Shown piece after piece: positions 38,570-46,944 of a DNA stretch of 64,000 nucleotides. The DNA lies in contig NZ_AP024853.1 in the NCBI RefSeq assembly GCF_024346715.1, forward strand, positions 310,001 to 374,000, given 5' to 3'. The DNA is from Photobacterium swingsii. Its GTDB lineage: Bacteria; Pseudomonadota; Gammaproteobacteria; Enterobacterales; Vibrionaceae. A model generated the notes under the pieces. The model saw only the letters and a list, made by a program, of their open reading frames with translations, was not told the origin of the DNA and ran no database searches. Position 1 is the stretch's first letter. The number at the start of each line of letters is the position of its first letter. The position numbers and the translations under genes are program-made.

Positions 38570-39808
38570 ATGTTAAGAAGTGATATTAATCAACAACCAG
38601 CAAAAGTAACTCCGATGCAAAATGTTGCAAGGAAAGTCATTTTTAAAGTCTTAGCACAGCTCAACAACGTGGGATTAACCGTTATAGAGCGTGAAGGTGA
38701 AACGCATTTCTTCGGGGATAAACACGCCGAACTACAAGCCCAGTTGAGCGTCAATCACAGCGGCTTTTATAAACGTCTACTATCTGGCGGTAGTATTGCT
38801 GCGGGTGAAGCCTATATTGATGCATGGTGGGACTCACCAGACATTACCAAAGTTGTCCAAGTATTAGCGCGAAACTTACCGACGTTAGATAAGCTCGAAG
38901 CAAAGACGGGTTGGATGACACGCGTTAGTGAAGTCGTGTCTCATAAGTTACGTCGTAACAATAAGGACAATGCTCGCGATAATATTTCAGCTCATTACGA
39001 TTTAGGTAACGCCTTGTATGAAACATTTCTCGACAAAGAGATGCTGTATTCAAGTGGGATTTATCATTCAGAGCAAGATTGCTTAGCCGAGGCGCAGTTC
39101 AATAAAATGGATCGTTTGTGCCAACAACTCAAACTGACCAAAGATGATCATTTATTAGAAATTGGTACGGGTTGGGGCGCATTAGCTATTCATGCCGCGA
39201 AACATTACGGTTGCCAAGTCACTACAACCACCATTTCTAAAGAACAGCACCTATGGGCAAAAGCGCGCATAGAGCAAGAAGGGTTAAGCGGGCAAGTGAC
39301 CTTGTTACTTGATGACTACCGCGATTTAACCGGTGAATACGATAAAGTGGTGTCGGTTGAAATGGTCGAAGCTGTTGGTAAAGAATACCTGACAACCTAT
39401 ATCAAGAAATGTCAGTCATTACTGAAACCCAATGGATTATTGGCTATTCAGGCTATCACCATTGTTGATCAGCGTTATGAGAGCTACAGCCGTGGGGTTG
39501 ATTTTATTCAAAAACATATTTTCCCTGGGGGATTTTTACCGTCTGTCACTGTGTTGGCTGAGCAAATGACCAAGCACTCTGATTTTGTGATTCGAGATTT
39601 GAAAGACATAGGTTTGGACTATGCTCAAACTTTATCGGACTGGCATCAGGCGTTTAATCAGCAAACCTCAAGGTTGCACGATCTTGGCTATGATGAACGC
39701 TTTATTCGTATGTGGCGCTACTATTTTTGCTATTGCGAAGGCGGATTTTTGGAACGCAGCATCAGTACAATTCAGCTTGTGGCCAGTCGTCCGCAATGGC
39801 GTTGTTAG
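38570..39808 (+). CDS. cfa: Cyclopropane-fatty-acyl-phospholipid synthase-family methyltransferase
   Basis: The 412-residue SAM-dependent enzyme acts on double bonds of membrane lipid acyl chains. The motif I region is LEIGTGWGALAIHAA (about 197-211); NISAHYDLGNALYETFLDKEMLYSSGIY precedes it and VSVEMVEAVGKEYL contains the acidic pocket residues. Family members either close a cyclopropane ring or, like UfaM, add a methyl branch. The cluster context with FAD oxidase favours a methylated fatty acid as intermediate. AAGGAATT precedes the start. Confidence 0.92.
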   Translation: MLRSDINQQPAKVTPMQNVARKVIFKVLAQLNNVGLTVIEREGETHFFGDKHAELQAQLSVNHSGFYKRLLSGGSIAAGEAYIDAWWDSPDITKVVQVLARNLPTLDKLEAKTGWMTRVSEVVSHKLRRNNKDNARDNISAHYDLGNALYETFLDKEMLYSSGIYHSEQDCLAEAQFNKMDRLCQQLKLTKDDHLLEIGTGWGALAIHAAKHYGCQVTTTTISKEQHLWAKARIEQEGLSGQVTLLLDDYRDLTGEYDKVVSVEMVEAVGKEYLTTYIKKCQSLLKPNGLLAIQAITIVDQRYESYSRGVDFIQKHIFPGGFLPSVTVLAEQMTKHSDFVIRDLKDIGLDYAQTLSDWHQAFNQQTSRLHDLGYDERFIRMWRYYFCYCEGGFLERSISTIQLVASRPQWRC

Positions 39809-39844
39809 CAGGGCTGGTTAACAAATCATGTATGGAGACGGTAT

Positions 39845-40390
39845 ATGCCCTCAACCAATAAAACAGGTGCAGATAAACCAAGCAGTGATAGAAAAGATAA
39901 ACTGCAATTTCTAATGGTTACCTGCGGCTTTAATGTGTACTGGATATTGGCAGTGTGGGGGCAGTATCGCTTTATTTACCTGCTAGTGCTTATGCTAATA
40001 ATGAGCTGGTGGTTTTTTTCTGTGAACTGGCGGTTTGTATTATCTGCAAGCCTGATCGGAATCGTAATGGATGCCACTTTATATCATACGGGTTTTTATT
40101 TATTCCCTGATGGTGGCTTCCCTCTATGGCTTATTTTGATGTGGTTTGGTTTTACTTCTTTTATATGGATCAGCAGAAAAGTAATCCAATCTTACTCTTC
40201 CAACGTACTTATAGTATTAGGAAGTGTTGGTGGTATGTTGAGTTACATTGGAGGAAACCGACTAGAAGCCGTTGAATGGCCGTTAGGCTGGGTGAATACC
40301 GCCTTGATGGTTGCTTTATGTTGGTTGGCTCTTTCTTACATTTTACTAACGCTTCTGAGTATGTTTTCAGCATCTCAGAGGTCATCATGA
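39845..40390 (+). CDS. DUF2878-family membrane protein
   Basis: The 181-residue protein has about five or six hydrophobic helices, with conserved-looking FNVYWILAVWGQYRF and DATLYHTGFYLFPDGGFPLWLILMW. These match the DUF2878 family, which occurs with cfa/DUF1365 genes. It is probably an inner-membrane protein of the cluster. GGAGA lies 8-12 bp before the start. The end overlaps the next gene in an ATGA. Function unknown. Confidence 0.78.
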   Translation: MPSTNKTGADKPSSDRKDKLQFLMVTCGFNVYWILAVWGQYRFIYLLVLMLIMSWWFFSVNWRFVLSASLIGIVMDATLYHTGFYLFPDGGFPLWLILMWFGFTSFIWISRKVIQSYSSNVLIVLGSVGGMLSYIGGNRLEAVEWPLGWVNTALMVALCWLALSYILLTLLSMFSASQRSS

Positions 40391-40968
40391 AATCATTAAC
40401 AACAGCCTTTATTACTATCAGCCTTGCGCTAACAACGTTTTTATTTTCTGCAATAGCCTCTGCGAGTGCGGGGAACACCACTCCGCAGTGGCTGACTTGG
40501 CAATCGGTGGGTTATGCAAAATTAACGTGGGGCCCTTGGGACATCTACCACTCTGAATTACGCACACCATCAGGTTCATACAGTGGCAATGCAGCCAGTG
40601 GTGAGCAGAATATGGCCTTAGTCATCCGGTATCAGAGAGATATAGATAAAGATGATCTTCTGGAAGCTACCGATGATCAGTGGAAGCATTTAGGCTTCAG
40701 TGTCAGTCAACGTCAGCAATGGTTATCAGAACTTGCCGTGCTGTGGCCCGATGTGAAAAAGGGGGATCGTCTTATTTTTGAGTTAAACGCACAAGGCGGC
40801 ACTTTTTATTTCGATGCAAACGCGAAACATGCAACAAACAAGCAAGGCATTATTCAACTCGGTCAATTATCTAGCCCAAAAGTCTCATCTGCTTTTATTA
40901 ACATTTGGCTATCACCTCAAACTGCTTATCCAAAACTAAGACAGCAACTTATTGGGCAGTCATCATAA
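40387..40968 (+). CDS. Exported chalcone-isomerase-like protein
   Basis: The 193-residue protein starts with a signal peptide (residues 1-26, ending ASASA). The mature part (QSVGYAKLTWGPWDIYHSELRTPSG, LVIRYQRDIDKDDLLEAT, DRLIFELNAQGGTFYFD) matches the periplasmic chalcone-isomerase-like family. Relatives are thought to bind fatty acids rather than catalyse chalcone closure. I used ATG 40387, inside the stop of DUF2878. It lies 45 bp before the lipoprotein gene. A lipid-binding role would fit the operon. Confidence 0.8.
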   Translation: MKSLTTAFITISLALTTFLFSAIASASAGNTTPQWLTWQSVGYAKLTWGPWDIYHSELRTPSGSYSGNAASGEQNMALVIRYQRDIDKDDLLEATDDQWKHLGFSVSQRQQWLSELAVLWPDVKKGDRLIFELNAQGGTFYFDANAKHATNKQGIIQLGQLSSPKVSSAFINIWLSPQTAYPKLRQQLIGQSS

Positions 40969-41013
40969 TTGGATCTAGACCCATCTAACAATAAGATTGA
41001 AAAGGGAGCTATC

Positions 41014-41565
41014 ATGCTATCGCGCTATTTTTCTCAGTTTGCGCTTTTGCGCTGCTTAGTGGCCTTAGTTTTTGTTTTACATTTATCAGCCTGTTCAAAC
41101 GCGATTGACGAATACCATGCCACAACACCGTCATTTGAGCTGTTTGAATATTTTGAAGGGGATGTTCTGGCTTGGGGCATGTTACAAGATCGCAGTGGGG
41201 TACAAACTCGCCGATTTGACGTTAAAATCCGTGGGGTGGTGACAGGTAATATCCTAACGCTAACAGAAGACTTTGTGTTTGATGATGGTGAAAAGCAGCA
41301 ACGTATTTGGAGCATTACAAAAAATGCGGATGGCACCTACATAGGCGAGGCGGATGATGTGATAGGTGAAGCGATAGGAATCGTAGCGGGCAATGCCTTA
41401 AACTGGCAATATACCCTGCGTGTACCTGTGGATGATACCACTTACGATATTGCTTTTGATGATTGGATGTATCGACAAGATCAGGTGCGAATGTTCAATG
41501 TGGCAAACATGAGTAAATTTGGCTTCACAGTTGGGAAAGTCACCCTGTTTTTTGAAAAGCAATAA
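41014..41565 (+). CDS. DUF3833-family lipoprotein
   Basis: The 183-residue protein has a lipobox LSACS (Cys at about 28) after a hydrophobic segment. The rest is beta-rich: FELFEYFEGDVLAWGMLQDRSG, DVKIRGVVTG, EDFVFDDGEKQQRIW and DDWMYRQD are DUF3833 marks. The family is a constant last member of this type of cluster, with unknown function; the lipocalin-like pattern suggests ligand binding. ATG 41014 follows AAAAGGGAG; the open frame extends upstream to 40969 without an RBS. Confidence 0.83.
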   Translation: MLSRYFSQFALLRCLVALVFVLHLSACSNAIDEYHATTPSFELFEYFEGDVLAWGMLQDRSGVQTRRFDVKIRGVVTGNILTLTEDFVFDDGEKQQRIWSITKNADGTYIGEADDVIGEAIGIVAGNALNWQYTLRVPVDDTTYDIAFDDWMYRQDQVRMFNVANMSKFGFTVGKVTLFFEKQ

Positions 41566-41602
41566 TCCCTGAAGCCATAACCCTAGAAGTGAAAAATGAG
41601 AA

Positions 41603-41630
41603 GTAAGATCCGCAATAGTGCGGATCGTAC
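41603..41630. terminator. Hairpin between convergent light cluster and OLD gene
   Basis: AGTA/TACT outer pairs and GATCCGCA-ATAG-TGCGGATC make a perfect 8-bp inner stem. There is no strong T-run, so termination is likely but not certain. Confidence 0.5.
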
Positions 41631-41638
41631 TGTATCGG

Positions 41639-43396
41639 CTAGCCAAGTCCGCGCGACATGGCTACTATGCGTTTTAAGATCCAACGAATCAGCAGTGGGA
41701 TCTTTTCTTGGCCGTGTTCATCTGAATAGGCCACCATTGCCAGCGCAACATCAGGTTTTGCATACCGCTTTAATGCCCGTCGAATGATTTTACGCGGTGG
41801 CATGGGAGCATCGCTGGTAATGTTGGCTAGCTCTCGAAATAAAGGTTCATAACCATTATTGTAAAGGAAATGCTCAATATCCCTGTCGGGCAAGACGGTT
41901 AAGCGATGACGTTCTGCATCGTTACCCAACATGCTTCTTACCGTGTCACCGTAGCGACGCCCAGCCATATCGCCATCAGACACCAAATGCCATTCTATAC
42001 CCATGCTACGGGCGACTTTAATTAAGGGTCTGAGGCCGCTTTGGGCAAATTCAATAATATGTACACCTTCCGCAGCAAAGTGGTAGCCACATAGCATCGC
42101 TAATTCATTAAACAGCCAGACTTCCGTTTCACCTTCCACCAGCAACCAAGCTCGTGCAAACATAGCGCTAGGGCGATGTAGCCGAATATGAAAAGAAACG
42201 CGCCGCTCTTCGTCTTTTGACAAGGTCGTTGGGGTGAGCGAATGAGGCTGTGTTTTATCAGGCTCGCGGATCAGTTTTTTAATGCTATGGATCGGTACAG
42301 TTGAAATAAGATCTGGGCTGTTGGTGGTTAAGATCTTTTGCATTGGCATGCTATCTATGAATGCCCATGCTTGATGTAAAATCGTCGGGTGTAATCGTCC
42401 TTCAGGATCTTCCAGAATCATAATCGGCCGAGAGATCCGTTTTAGCTCAACTGGTCCACGCGCTCGAATATAGGCATTAAGTAGCCCCATCAAGACTAAA
42501 CGACTTTGTTTGGTCATTTGCGGCTGGCTAAGTTGCTCTAATGGATTGGTATTGGTTTGTATGTAGCTAGGAAAATGGGCTCGATTAAATTTTTCGCTGC
42601 GATTGTGTGGCGTAAAGGCAAAATAATGATCCACTAATGAACGTAGCGCATTAATGCTGCTTTTGAGTTCCCCCGAATTAACATGCCCTGGGCTAGTCAT
42701 TAGGCGGCGACACGTGTTGTCTAACCGACGTTGAATCCGATTATTTTTAGCCACAAGATCTGATTCTGTATGGTTACCATTATGGGGTGAGGAGGAAGCA
42801 TGGCCGTTACCGTTATGTCCGTTTTGTGCACCTTGTTTCGATGAGTGGTTGCCCGTGTGTTGCGTTAGAGGTTTATCTACAGAGTTATTCTGCGGGTTTT
42901 TATCATGCAGGCGCCGTGCATCGCGAATGCGTACCACAGGGTGGAGCACCATTAATTGCTTCACAAGCTTATCGTTGTTATCGCATGTGATGTGTTGTCC
43001 TTTACTGTTTAAAAAGGAGCGAGTTGTCGTTACTTTATCGCCTTCGATAGTGCTCGAAATTTCGTAATAGAGGTGTTTGATGCCGTCTTTTCTGACCCAA
43101 AGTGGGGCAAAGCTACGATAACGGCGTGCTTTTGATTCTGATGGGTAATCTTCATGCCAATGGAGCACTATATGCAGCTGAGACATTTTTTCATGGCCAA
43201 TGGCGTAATCGACATGAAAATCAGAAAACTTGAAGGTATAAAAATTGGCATCAGTCGGTAATGCAATACTTAGCGCATCAAGTAGAGAAGACTTACCCCA
43301 TGCGTTTTCACCGATTAACACGGTTAATTCATCGAACGATAATGACATACGTTTGATGCCACGGAACCCTGAAATCTCAATACGCTCTAAATGCAT
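41639..43396 (-). CDS. OLD-family ATPase/Toprim protein (YbjD-like)
   Basis: The 585-residue protein has an ABC-type ATPase domain and a C-terminal Toprim nuclease domain. Walker A is GENAWGKSSL (about 29-38) and Walker B is PIMILEDPEGRLHPT (about 333-347). Toprim marks are WLLVEGETEVW and the acidic SDGDMAGRRYG. A low-complexity His/Asn/Gly/Ser insert lies at about 178-213. The layout matches E. coli YbjD (DUF2813) rather than Gabija GajA, and no helicase gene is next to it. A DNA-processing or defence role is possible but unproven. It is monocistronic. Confidence 0.83.
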   Translation of the reverse strand: MHLERIEISGFRGIKRMSLSFDELTVLIGENAWGKSSLLDALSIALPTDANFYTFKFSDFHVDYAIGHEKMSQLHIVLHWHEDYPSESKARRYRSFAPLWVRKDGIKHLYYEISSTIEGDKVTTTRSFLNSKGQHITCDNNDKLVKQLMVLHPVVRIRDARRLHDKNPQNNSVDKPLTQHTGNHSSKQGAQNGHNGNGHASSSPHNGNHTESDLVAKNNRIQRRLDNTCRRLMTSPGHVNSGELKSSINALRSLVDHYFAFTPHNRSEKFNRAHFPSYIQTNTNPLEQLSQPQMTKQSRLVLMGLLNAYIRARGPVELKRISRPIMILEDPEGRLHPTILHQAWAFIDSMPMQKILTTNSPDLISTVPIHSIKKLIREPDKTQPHSLTPTTLSKDEERRVSFHIRLHRPSAMFARAWLLVEGETEVWLFNELAMLCGYHFAAEGVHIIEFAQSGLRPLIKVARSMGIEWHLVSDGDMAGRRYGDTVRSMLGNDAERHRLTVLPDRDIEHFLYNNGYEPLFRELANITSDAPMPPRKIIRRALKRYAKPDVALAMVAYSDEHGQEKIPLLIRWILKRIVAMSRGLG

Positions 43397-43577
43397 AGCG
43401 CCTCCTCATAAAATAAGATTACAACACTGCGACATGAAATATGGGCGTGGATATCACAAATAGAAAACTTAATGTGATCTCAATAGGTTAGATGAGAAAA
43501 TATTGAGCCATGGTAGCTGTGTTGCTATTATCAGTCGCAATAACAAGATAAGAACTGATTACAGACTGGAGTGTCAG

Positions 43578-43973
43578 ATGGCTAAAATTATTCACAGCAT
43601 GATCCGAGTTAAAGATCTTGAACCTTCGCTTACGTTTTACAAGCAAGCGTTAGATCTTGATATTGCGGAACAACTGGATTTCGATGGTTTCTCGCTGGTT
43701 TATCTTCGTAATGAAGAGAATGACATGGAGCTAGAATTAACTTGGAATGAAGGGACTGAAGAGCCTTATACGCACGGCTCTGGCTATGGGCATATTGCAG
43801 TTGCTGTAGACGATCTTGAAACTGAGCATAAGAAGCTCACAGCGTTGGGTTATGAACCTGCGGAAATTAAAGAATTTTTCCGCAATGGTGAGTTACTCGC
43901 TAAGTTCTTCTTTGTGCAAGACCCTGATGGTTACAAAATTGAGTTCTTGTGGCGACATGGTCGATACCAATAA
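43578..43973 (+). CDS. gloA: Lactoylglutathione lyase (glyoxalase I)
   Basis: The 131-residue VOC-fold enzyme converts the methylglyoxal-glutathione hemithioacetal to lactoylglutathione. The four metal ligands are placed as expected: His in IIHSMIRV (residue 5 or so), Glu in DMELELTWN, His in YGHIAVAV and Glu in YKIEFLW. I chose ATG 43578, after GGAGTG, over the longer frame from 43503. It stands alone, with a hairpin terminator after it. Confidence 0.9.
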   Translation: MAKIIHSMIRVKDLEPSLTFYKQALDLDIAEQLDFDGFSLVYLRNEENDMELELTWNEGTEEPYTHGSGYGHIAVAVDDLETEHKKLTALGYEPAEIKEFFRNGELLAKFFFVQDPDGYKIEFLWRHGRYQ

Positions 43974-43991
43974 AGCGACATATACTTTTAT

Positions 43992-44017
43992 AAACCAGTA
44001 GCCTTGCTGCTGGTTTT
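43992..44017. terminator. Terminator between gloA and YedE gene
   Basis: AAACCAGTAGC and GCTGCTGGTTT pair with a wobble around CTT and are followed by TT on the plus strand; the genes converge here. Confidence 0.7.
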
Positions 44018-44034
44018 TAATGTTTATTTCAAGT

Positions 44035-44961
44035 TTACCTCTTTGTGTGCTTGTTCAGTTTGAACCAGCGTTTTAATCCCATCCCACAACTTATTCCAAC
44101 CACCATCATCACGATTGATACAGCACCTGCTGGTGAAAATGAGGGCAATGCCAAGAGTAGCTGCGAATCATTACCGCCCAGTGCCAGTGATGCGCCAATA
44201 CCCATAATGCAGCCAGCAAATAAGTGTTTGAGTAATTGTGTTGGCCTTAAGGTAAATTCAGTTAGCGACAGCCGTTTCTTTGCGCCAAGCGCCATGCCGA
44301 TAATTAAGAAAAGAATAACCAAGTAGCGCAATAGGCTTGGCCAACGATCGTGTTGGTGATGAATAGAAGCTGCGGTAATGTCTTTCAGCAATTGGCTCGG
44401 AGACCATTCAGGCATGAGTAAAGTCAGTATACTTGCCAGTACGCCAAAAAGAATAATGCCGAGTAAGATGGCTCTGCGTTCTGTTGGCACGATGAAAAAG
44501 ATGAGAGCGACCAAGGTGAATAATACGATAACCACACTTAAAGAAGGCGTGGTAACAGCGGGAATGGCAGGGTAATCGAGTACTAATGGCAGCGATGATA
44601 ATCCACACCAGCCGACAACCCACCCTGAGATAGTGGCTAGCATGTGATAATGTCCTCTGGCCAGTTTACTGATGGTAGAGACGCTACATCCTCCGTTTAA
44701 CGAGGCCCCTAAGCCAAAGAAAAACCCACCGATCAGAAAAGTAAGTGTGACGCTGTAACGCTGATGGCTAAATGACTCAGGCAATGTCATGTCGCTGGGT
44801 AAAATCAACCAAAACCAAAAGCCACATAGTAAAATCGTCAGCAGAAAAGCAGGGCGTTTAGCCCACAATTCATGAGTACCACGCACCATACACAGTCCTG
44901 TTCGCTGTGCTAAGTAGCCAACTGCAAGGGCAAGAAACAGTGGAATAATAAACGTCCACAT
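44035..44961 (-). CDS. YeeE/YedE-family (thiosulfate/sulfur) transporter
   Basis: The 308-residue membrane protein has about nine helices in two halves. Conserved cysteine motifs are TGLCMVRG (about 24-31) and LNGGCSVST (about 91-99), the first half's pair used in thiosulfate uptake by YeeE relatives; the second half has only GGNDSQLL in the corresponding place. ATG 44961 follows GGGAGG at good spacing; an in-frame start 4 codons up is less likely. It stands alone, without a TusA-like partner in the window. The substrate is inferred to be a sulfur compound. Confidence 0.8.
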   Translation of the reverse strand: MWTFIIPLFLALAVGYLAQRTGLCMVRGTHELWAKRPAFLLTILLCGFWFWLILPSDMTLPESFSHQRYSVTLTFLIGGFFFGLGASLNGGCSVSTISKLARGHYHMLATISGWVVGWCGLSSLPLVLDYPAIPAVTTPSLSVVIVLFTLVALIFFIVPTERRAILLGIILFGVLASILTLLMPEWSPSQLLKDITAASIHHQHDRWPSLLRYLVILFLIIGMALGAKKRLSLTEFTLRPTQLLKHLFAGCIMGIGASLALGGNDSQLLLALPSFSPAGAVSIVMMVVGISCGMGLKRWFKLNKHTKR

Positions 44962-45085
44962 GCAGCCTCCCAAATCGTTATGACGTTTCTTTTTCTTCTG
45001 AGTAATAACTATAGCGGAGCTATAAAGGGATGGTGGTTATAGGTATGACTCGATTAATCAATACGGGATAAACGCAGGACTAAAC

Positions 45086-45116
45086 CAATAAAGGCGTAAC
45101 AGATACGCCTTTATTG
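45086..45116. terminator. Perfect hairpin after M48 protease gene
   Basis: CAATAAAGGCGTA and TACGCCTTTATTG are perfect complements around ACAGA, starting 21 bp after the protease stop on the minus strand. T-run is weak. Confidence 0.55.
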
Positions 45117-45136
45117 AGTGAGAGTGGTCTAATTGA

Positions 45137-45931
45137 TTAGATTGCATCACAATTTGGTTTGGCTTGGTTATAAGCTGGCAGCGATGCAATACCTTCTTTC
45201 AAATCATCAATACGGGTATCGTGCGAAGGGTGGGTCGATAACAATTCTGGCGGTTGGTTGCCACCTGATGCTTTCGCCATGTTTTGCCAGAGTGAAACGC
45301 TTTGATTGGGGTCAAAGCCTGCTTCAGCCATTAACTGAAGGCCAATAATGTCAGATTCAGATTCTTGCGCGCGACCATAAGGCATTAAGATCCCGTACTG
45401 TACGCCTAAGCCAAGGCCAGCCATGGCTGCGCCACTGTATTGTGAACCACTTATTGCTGCTCCTGTGATTTGTAAACCAGCATCGGCCAGCTGAGAACGC
45501 GATAAACGTTCATTACTGTGCTGTGCTAATACATGACCAATTTCATGGCCAATTACCGTCGCCAGTTGATCTTGATTGGTCGCAACCTTTAGCAAGCCAG
45601 TATAAACACCAATTTTTCCGCCCGGTAGAGCAAAGGCGTTGACCTGATCGCTATCAAAGACCACCACTTCCCATTTATCAAAACCTTGTAGCGGGCCTAC
45701 CTTTGCTGTTATTGCATCTGTGACACACTGAACATATCGTTGTTTTTTTGCATCTGTGCTGATTTTTTCTTGTTGCTTGAGTTGTTCAAATGACTGAGCG
45801 CCCATTTGAGACATGTCATTTTCAGAAAACAACAGCATTTGCTGCCTGCCCGTTGGAGAGCTAGAACAACCACTTAACAGCATACTGCTGGCAACTAAAC
45901 CACCCAGTAATAAATGAGTATATTGACGCAT
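45137..45931 (-). CDS. M48-family periplasmic metalloprotease lipoprotein (LoiP/YggG-like)
   Basis: The 264-residue protein has a lipobox MLLSGCSSS (Cys about 22) and a zinc metalloprotease domain with HEIGHVLAQH (HExxH, about 129-138) and the third ligand Glu in QESESDIIGLQLM. N-terminal SPTGRQQMLLFSENDM is the LoiP opening. Such proteases act on outer-membrane proteins in the periplasm. ATG 45931 follows GGAG at 8 bp; the open frame extends 16 codons upstream without RBS. The gene stands alone. Confidence 0.88.
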   Translation of the reverse strand: MRQYTHLLLGGLVASSMLLSGCSSSPTGRQQMLLFSENDMSQMGAQSFEQLKQQEKISTDAKKQRYVQCVTDAITAKVGPLQGFDKWEVVVFDSDQVNAFALPGGKIGVYTGLLKVATNQDQLATVIGHEIGHVLAQHSNERLSRSQLADAGLQITGAAISGSQYSGAAMAGLGLGVQYGILMPYGRAQESESDIIGLQLMAEAGFDPNQSVSLWQNMAKASGGNQPPELLSTHPSHDTRIDDLKEGIASLPAYNQAKPNCDAI

Positions 45932-46128
45932 AGCGAGGCTCCATTCGCTCCTTGATAGTGTGTAGAGACCGTTGTTCATAAGATTCGAGCTTCACGGCCT
46001 CACATTTCATGCCATTTAATTACTTCTAAGTATGAAGCAAGAATGTATGAAATTGAAAGTTATTGAAAAAGCATTTTTATATAACTGCGAGAGCGATTAA
46101 GATTTGTCTCAAAATATAAGGAGCAACC

Positions 46129-46557
46129 ATGGCGATTTGGCATAAAAAAATTGATATAGACGAGCTCAATGCGAGTTCAAAAAACACCTTGGTTGAGCAT
46201 TTAGGTATTCGCTATACCGAATTTGATGACAATAGTTTGTCTGCAACCATGCCTGTTGATGCCAGAACCCATCAGCCTTTTGGCATGTTGCATGGTGGTG
46301 CCTCTGTTGTGTTAGCTGAAACCCTGGGCTCAGTAGCCGCGAACATGTGCGTAGATGAAGGGCTTTATTGTGTGGGTTTAGATATTAATGCTAACCATAT
46401 TCGACCTATGCGCACGGGTACGGTTACAGGGAAAACAACACCGCTTCATACCGGTATGACAACCCAAGTTTGGCAAATAGAGTTGAAGGATGAACGCGGC
46501 CGTTTAATTTGTACCAGCCGTATCACCATGGCGGTATTAGGTAAGAAAGCAGATTAG
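46129..46557 (+). CDS. Hotdog-fold acyl-CoA thioesterase (YdiI/MenI-like)
   Basis: The 142-residue protein has HLGIRYTEFDDNSLSATMPVDARTHQPFGMLHGGASVVLAETLGS, the usual hotdog opening with catalytic Glu in the LAET helix after HGG. ANHIRPMRTGTVTGKTTPLH follows. YdiI/MenI-type enzymes hydrolyse aromatic and DHNA-CoA esters. AAGGAGC precedes the start. The DUF3389-like gene lies 46 bp downstream. Substrate is not certain. Confidence 0.88.
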   Translation: MAIWHKKIDIDELNASSKNTLVEHLGIRYTEFDDNSLSATMPVDARTHQPFGMLHGGASVVLAETLGSVAANMCVDEGLYCVGLDINANHIRPMRTGTVTGKTTPLHTGMTTQVWQIELKDERGRLICTSRITMAVLGKKAD

Positions 46558-46603
46558 TTAGTATAAAAGCAATAAATGAGTCAACGAGTATACAGGAACA
46601 TAA

Positions 46604-46843
46604 ATGGTTATTAATTTCGCAACAGGTAAGATCATTGCCAATCAACATGAACTGGTTGTACGTATTGATGGTGAAGCACGCGTCACCATGCAAGCTCAGG
46701 TTGATGAAGTGACATTAATCGGTCGTGGCGCTAATGTGGTCACAGCAACAGGTAGTGGTATCCAGTGGTCGGTGCGTTTAGATGATGAAAAACAGCTGCA
46801 AGCACTGGCAGATGCGATTGGAATTGCGGTAAAAAACACCTGA
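46604..46843 (+). CDS. DUF3389-like small protein
   Basis: The 79-residue, beta-rich protein (MVINFATGKIIANQHELVVRI-type start, VTLIGRGANVV, GSGIQWSVRL) looks like the Vibrionaceae DUF3389 family. There is no signal peptide or membrane helix. ACAGGAACA precedes the start. It probably shares a transcript with the thioesterase. Function unknown. Confidence 0.68.
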   Translation: MVINFATGKIIANQHELVVRIDGEARVTMQAQVDEVTLIGRGANVVTATGSGIQWSVRLDDEKQLQALADAIGIAVKNT

Positions 46844-46944
46844 TTCAGTCACAAATAATCTACGATTAGACAAAAAGTGTGAACCACGTAAAATACTCCG
46901 CACAAAAAGTAAGGTTGAGAGTGTATTACGTGAGTTCTGTCACT

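Noticed and set aside
42768..42842. Small plus-strand genes opposite the OLD-family insert
   Set aside because: The open frames there mirror the low-complexity coding of the minus-strand gene and have no RBS.
41639..43396. Gabija-type defence pair (GajA-like OLD protein)
   Set aside because: No UvrD-like helicase (GajB) is adjacent on either side, and the domain layout is nearer to YbjD.
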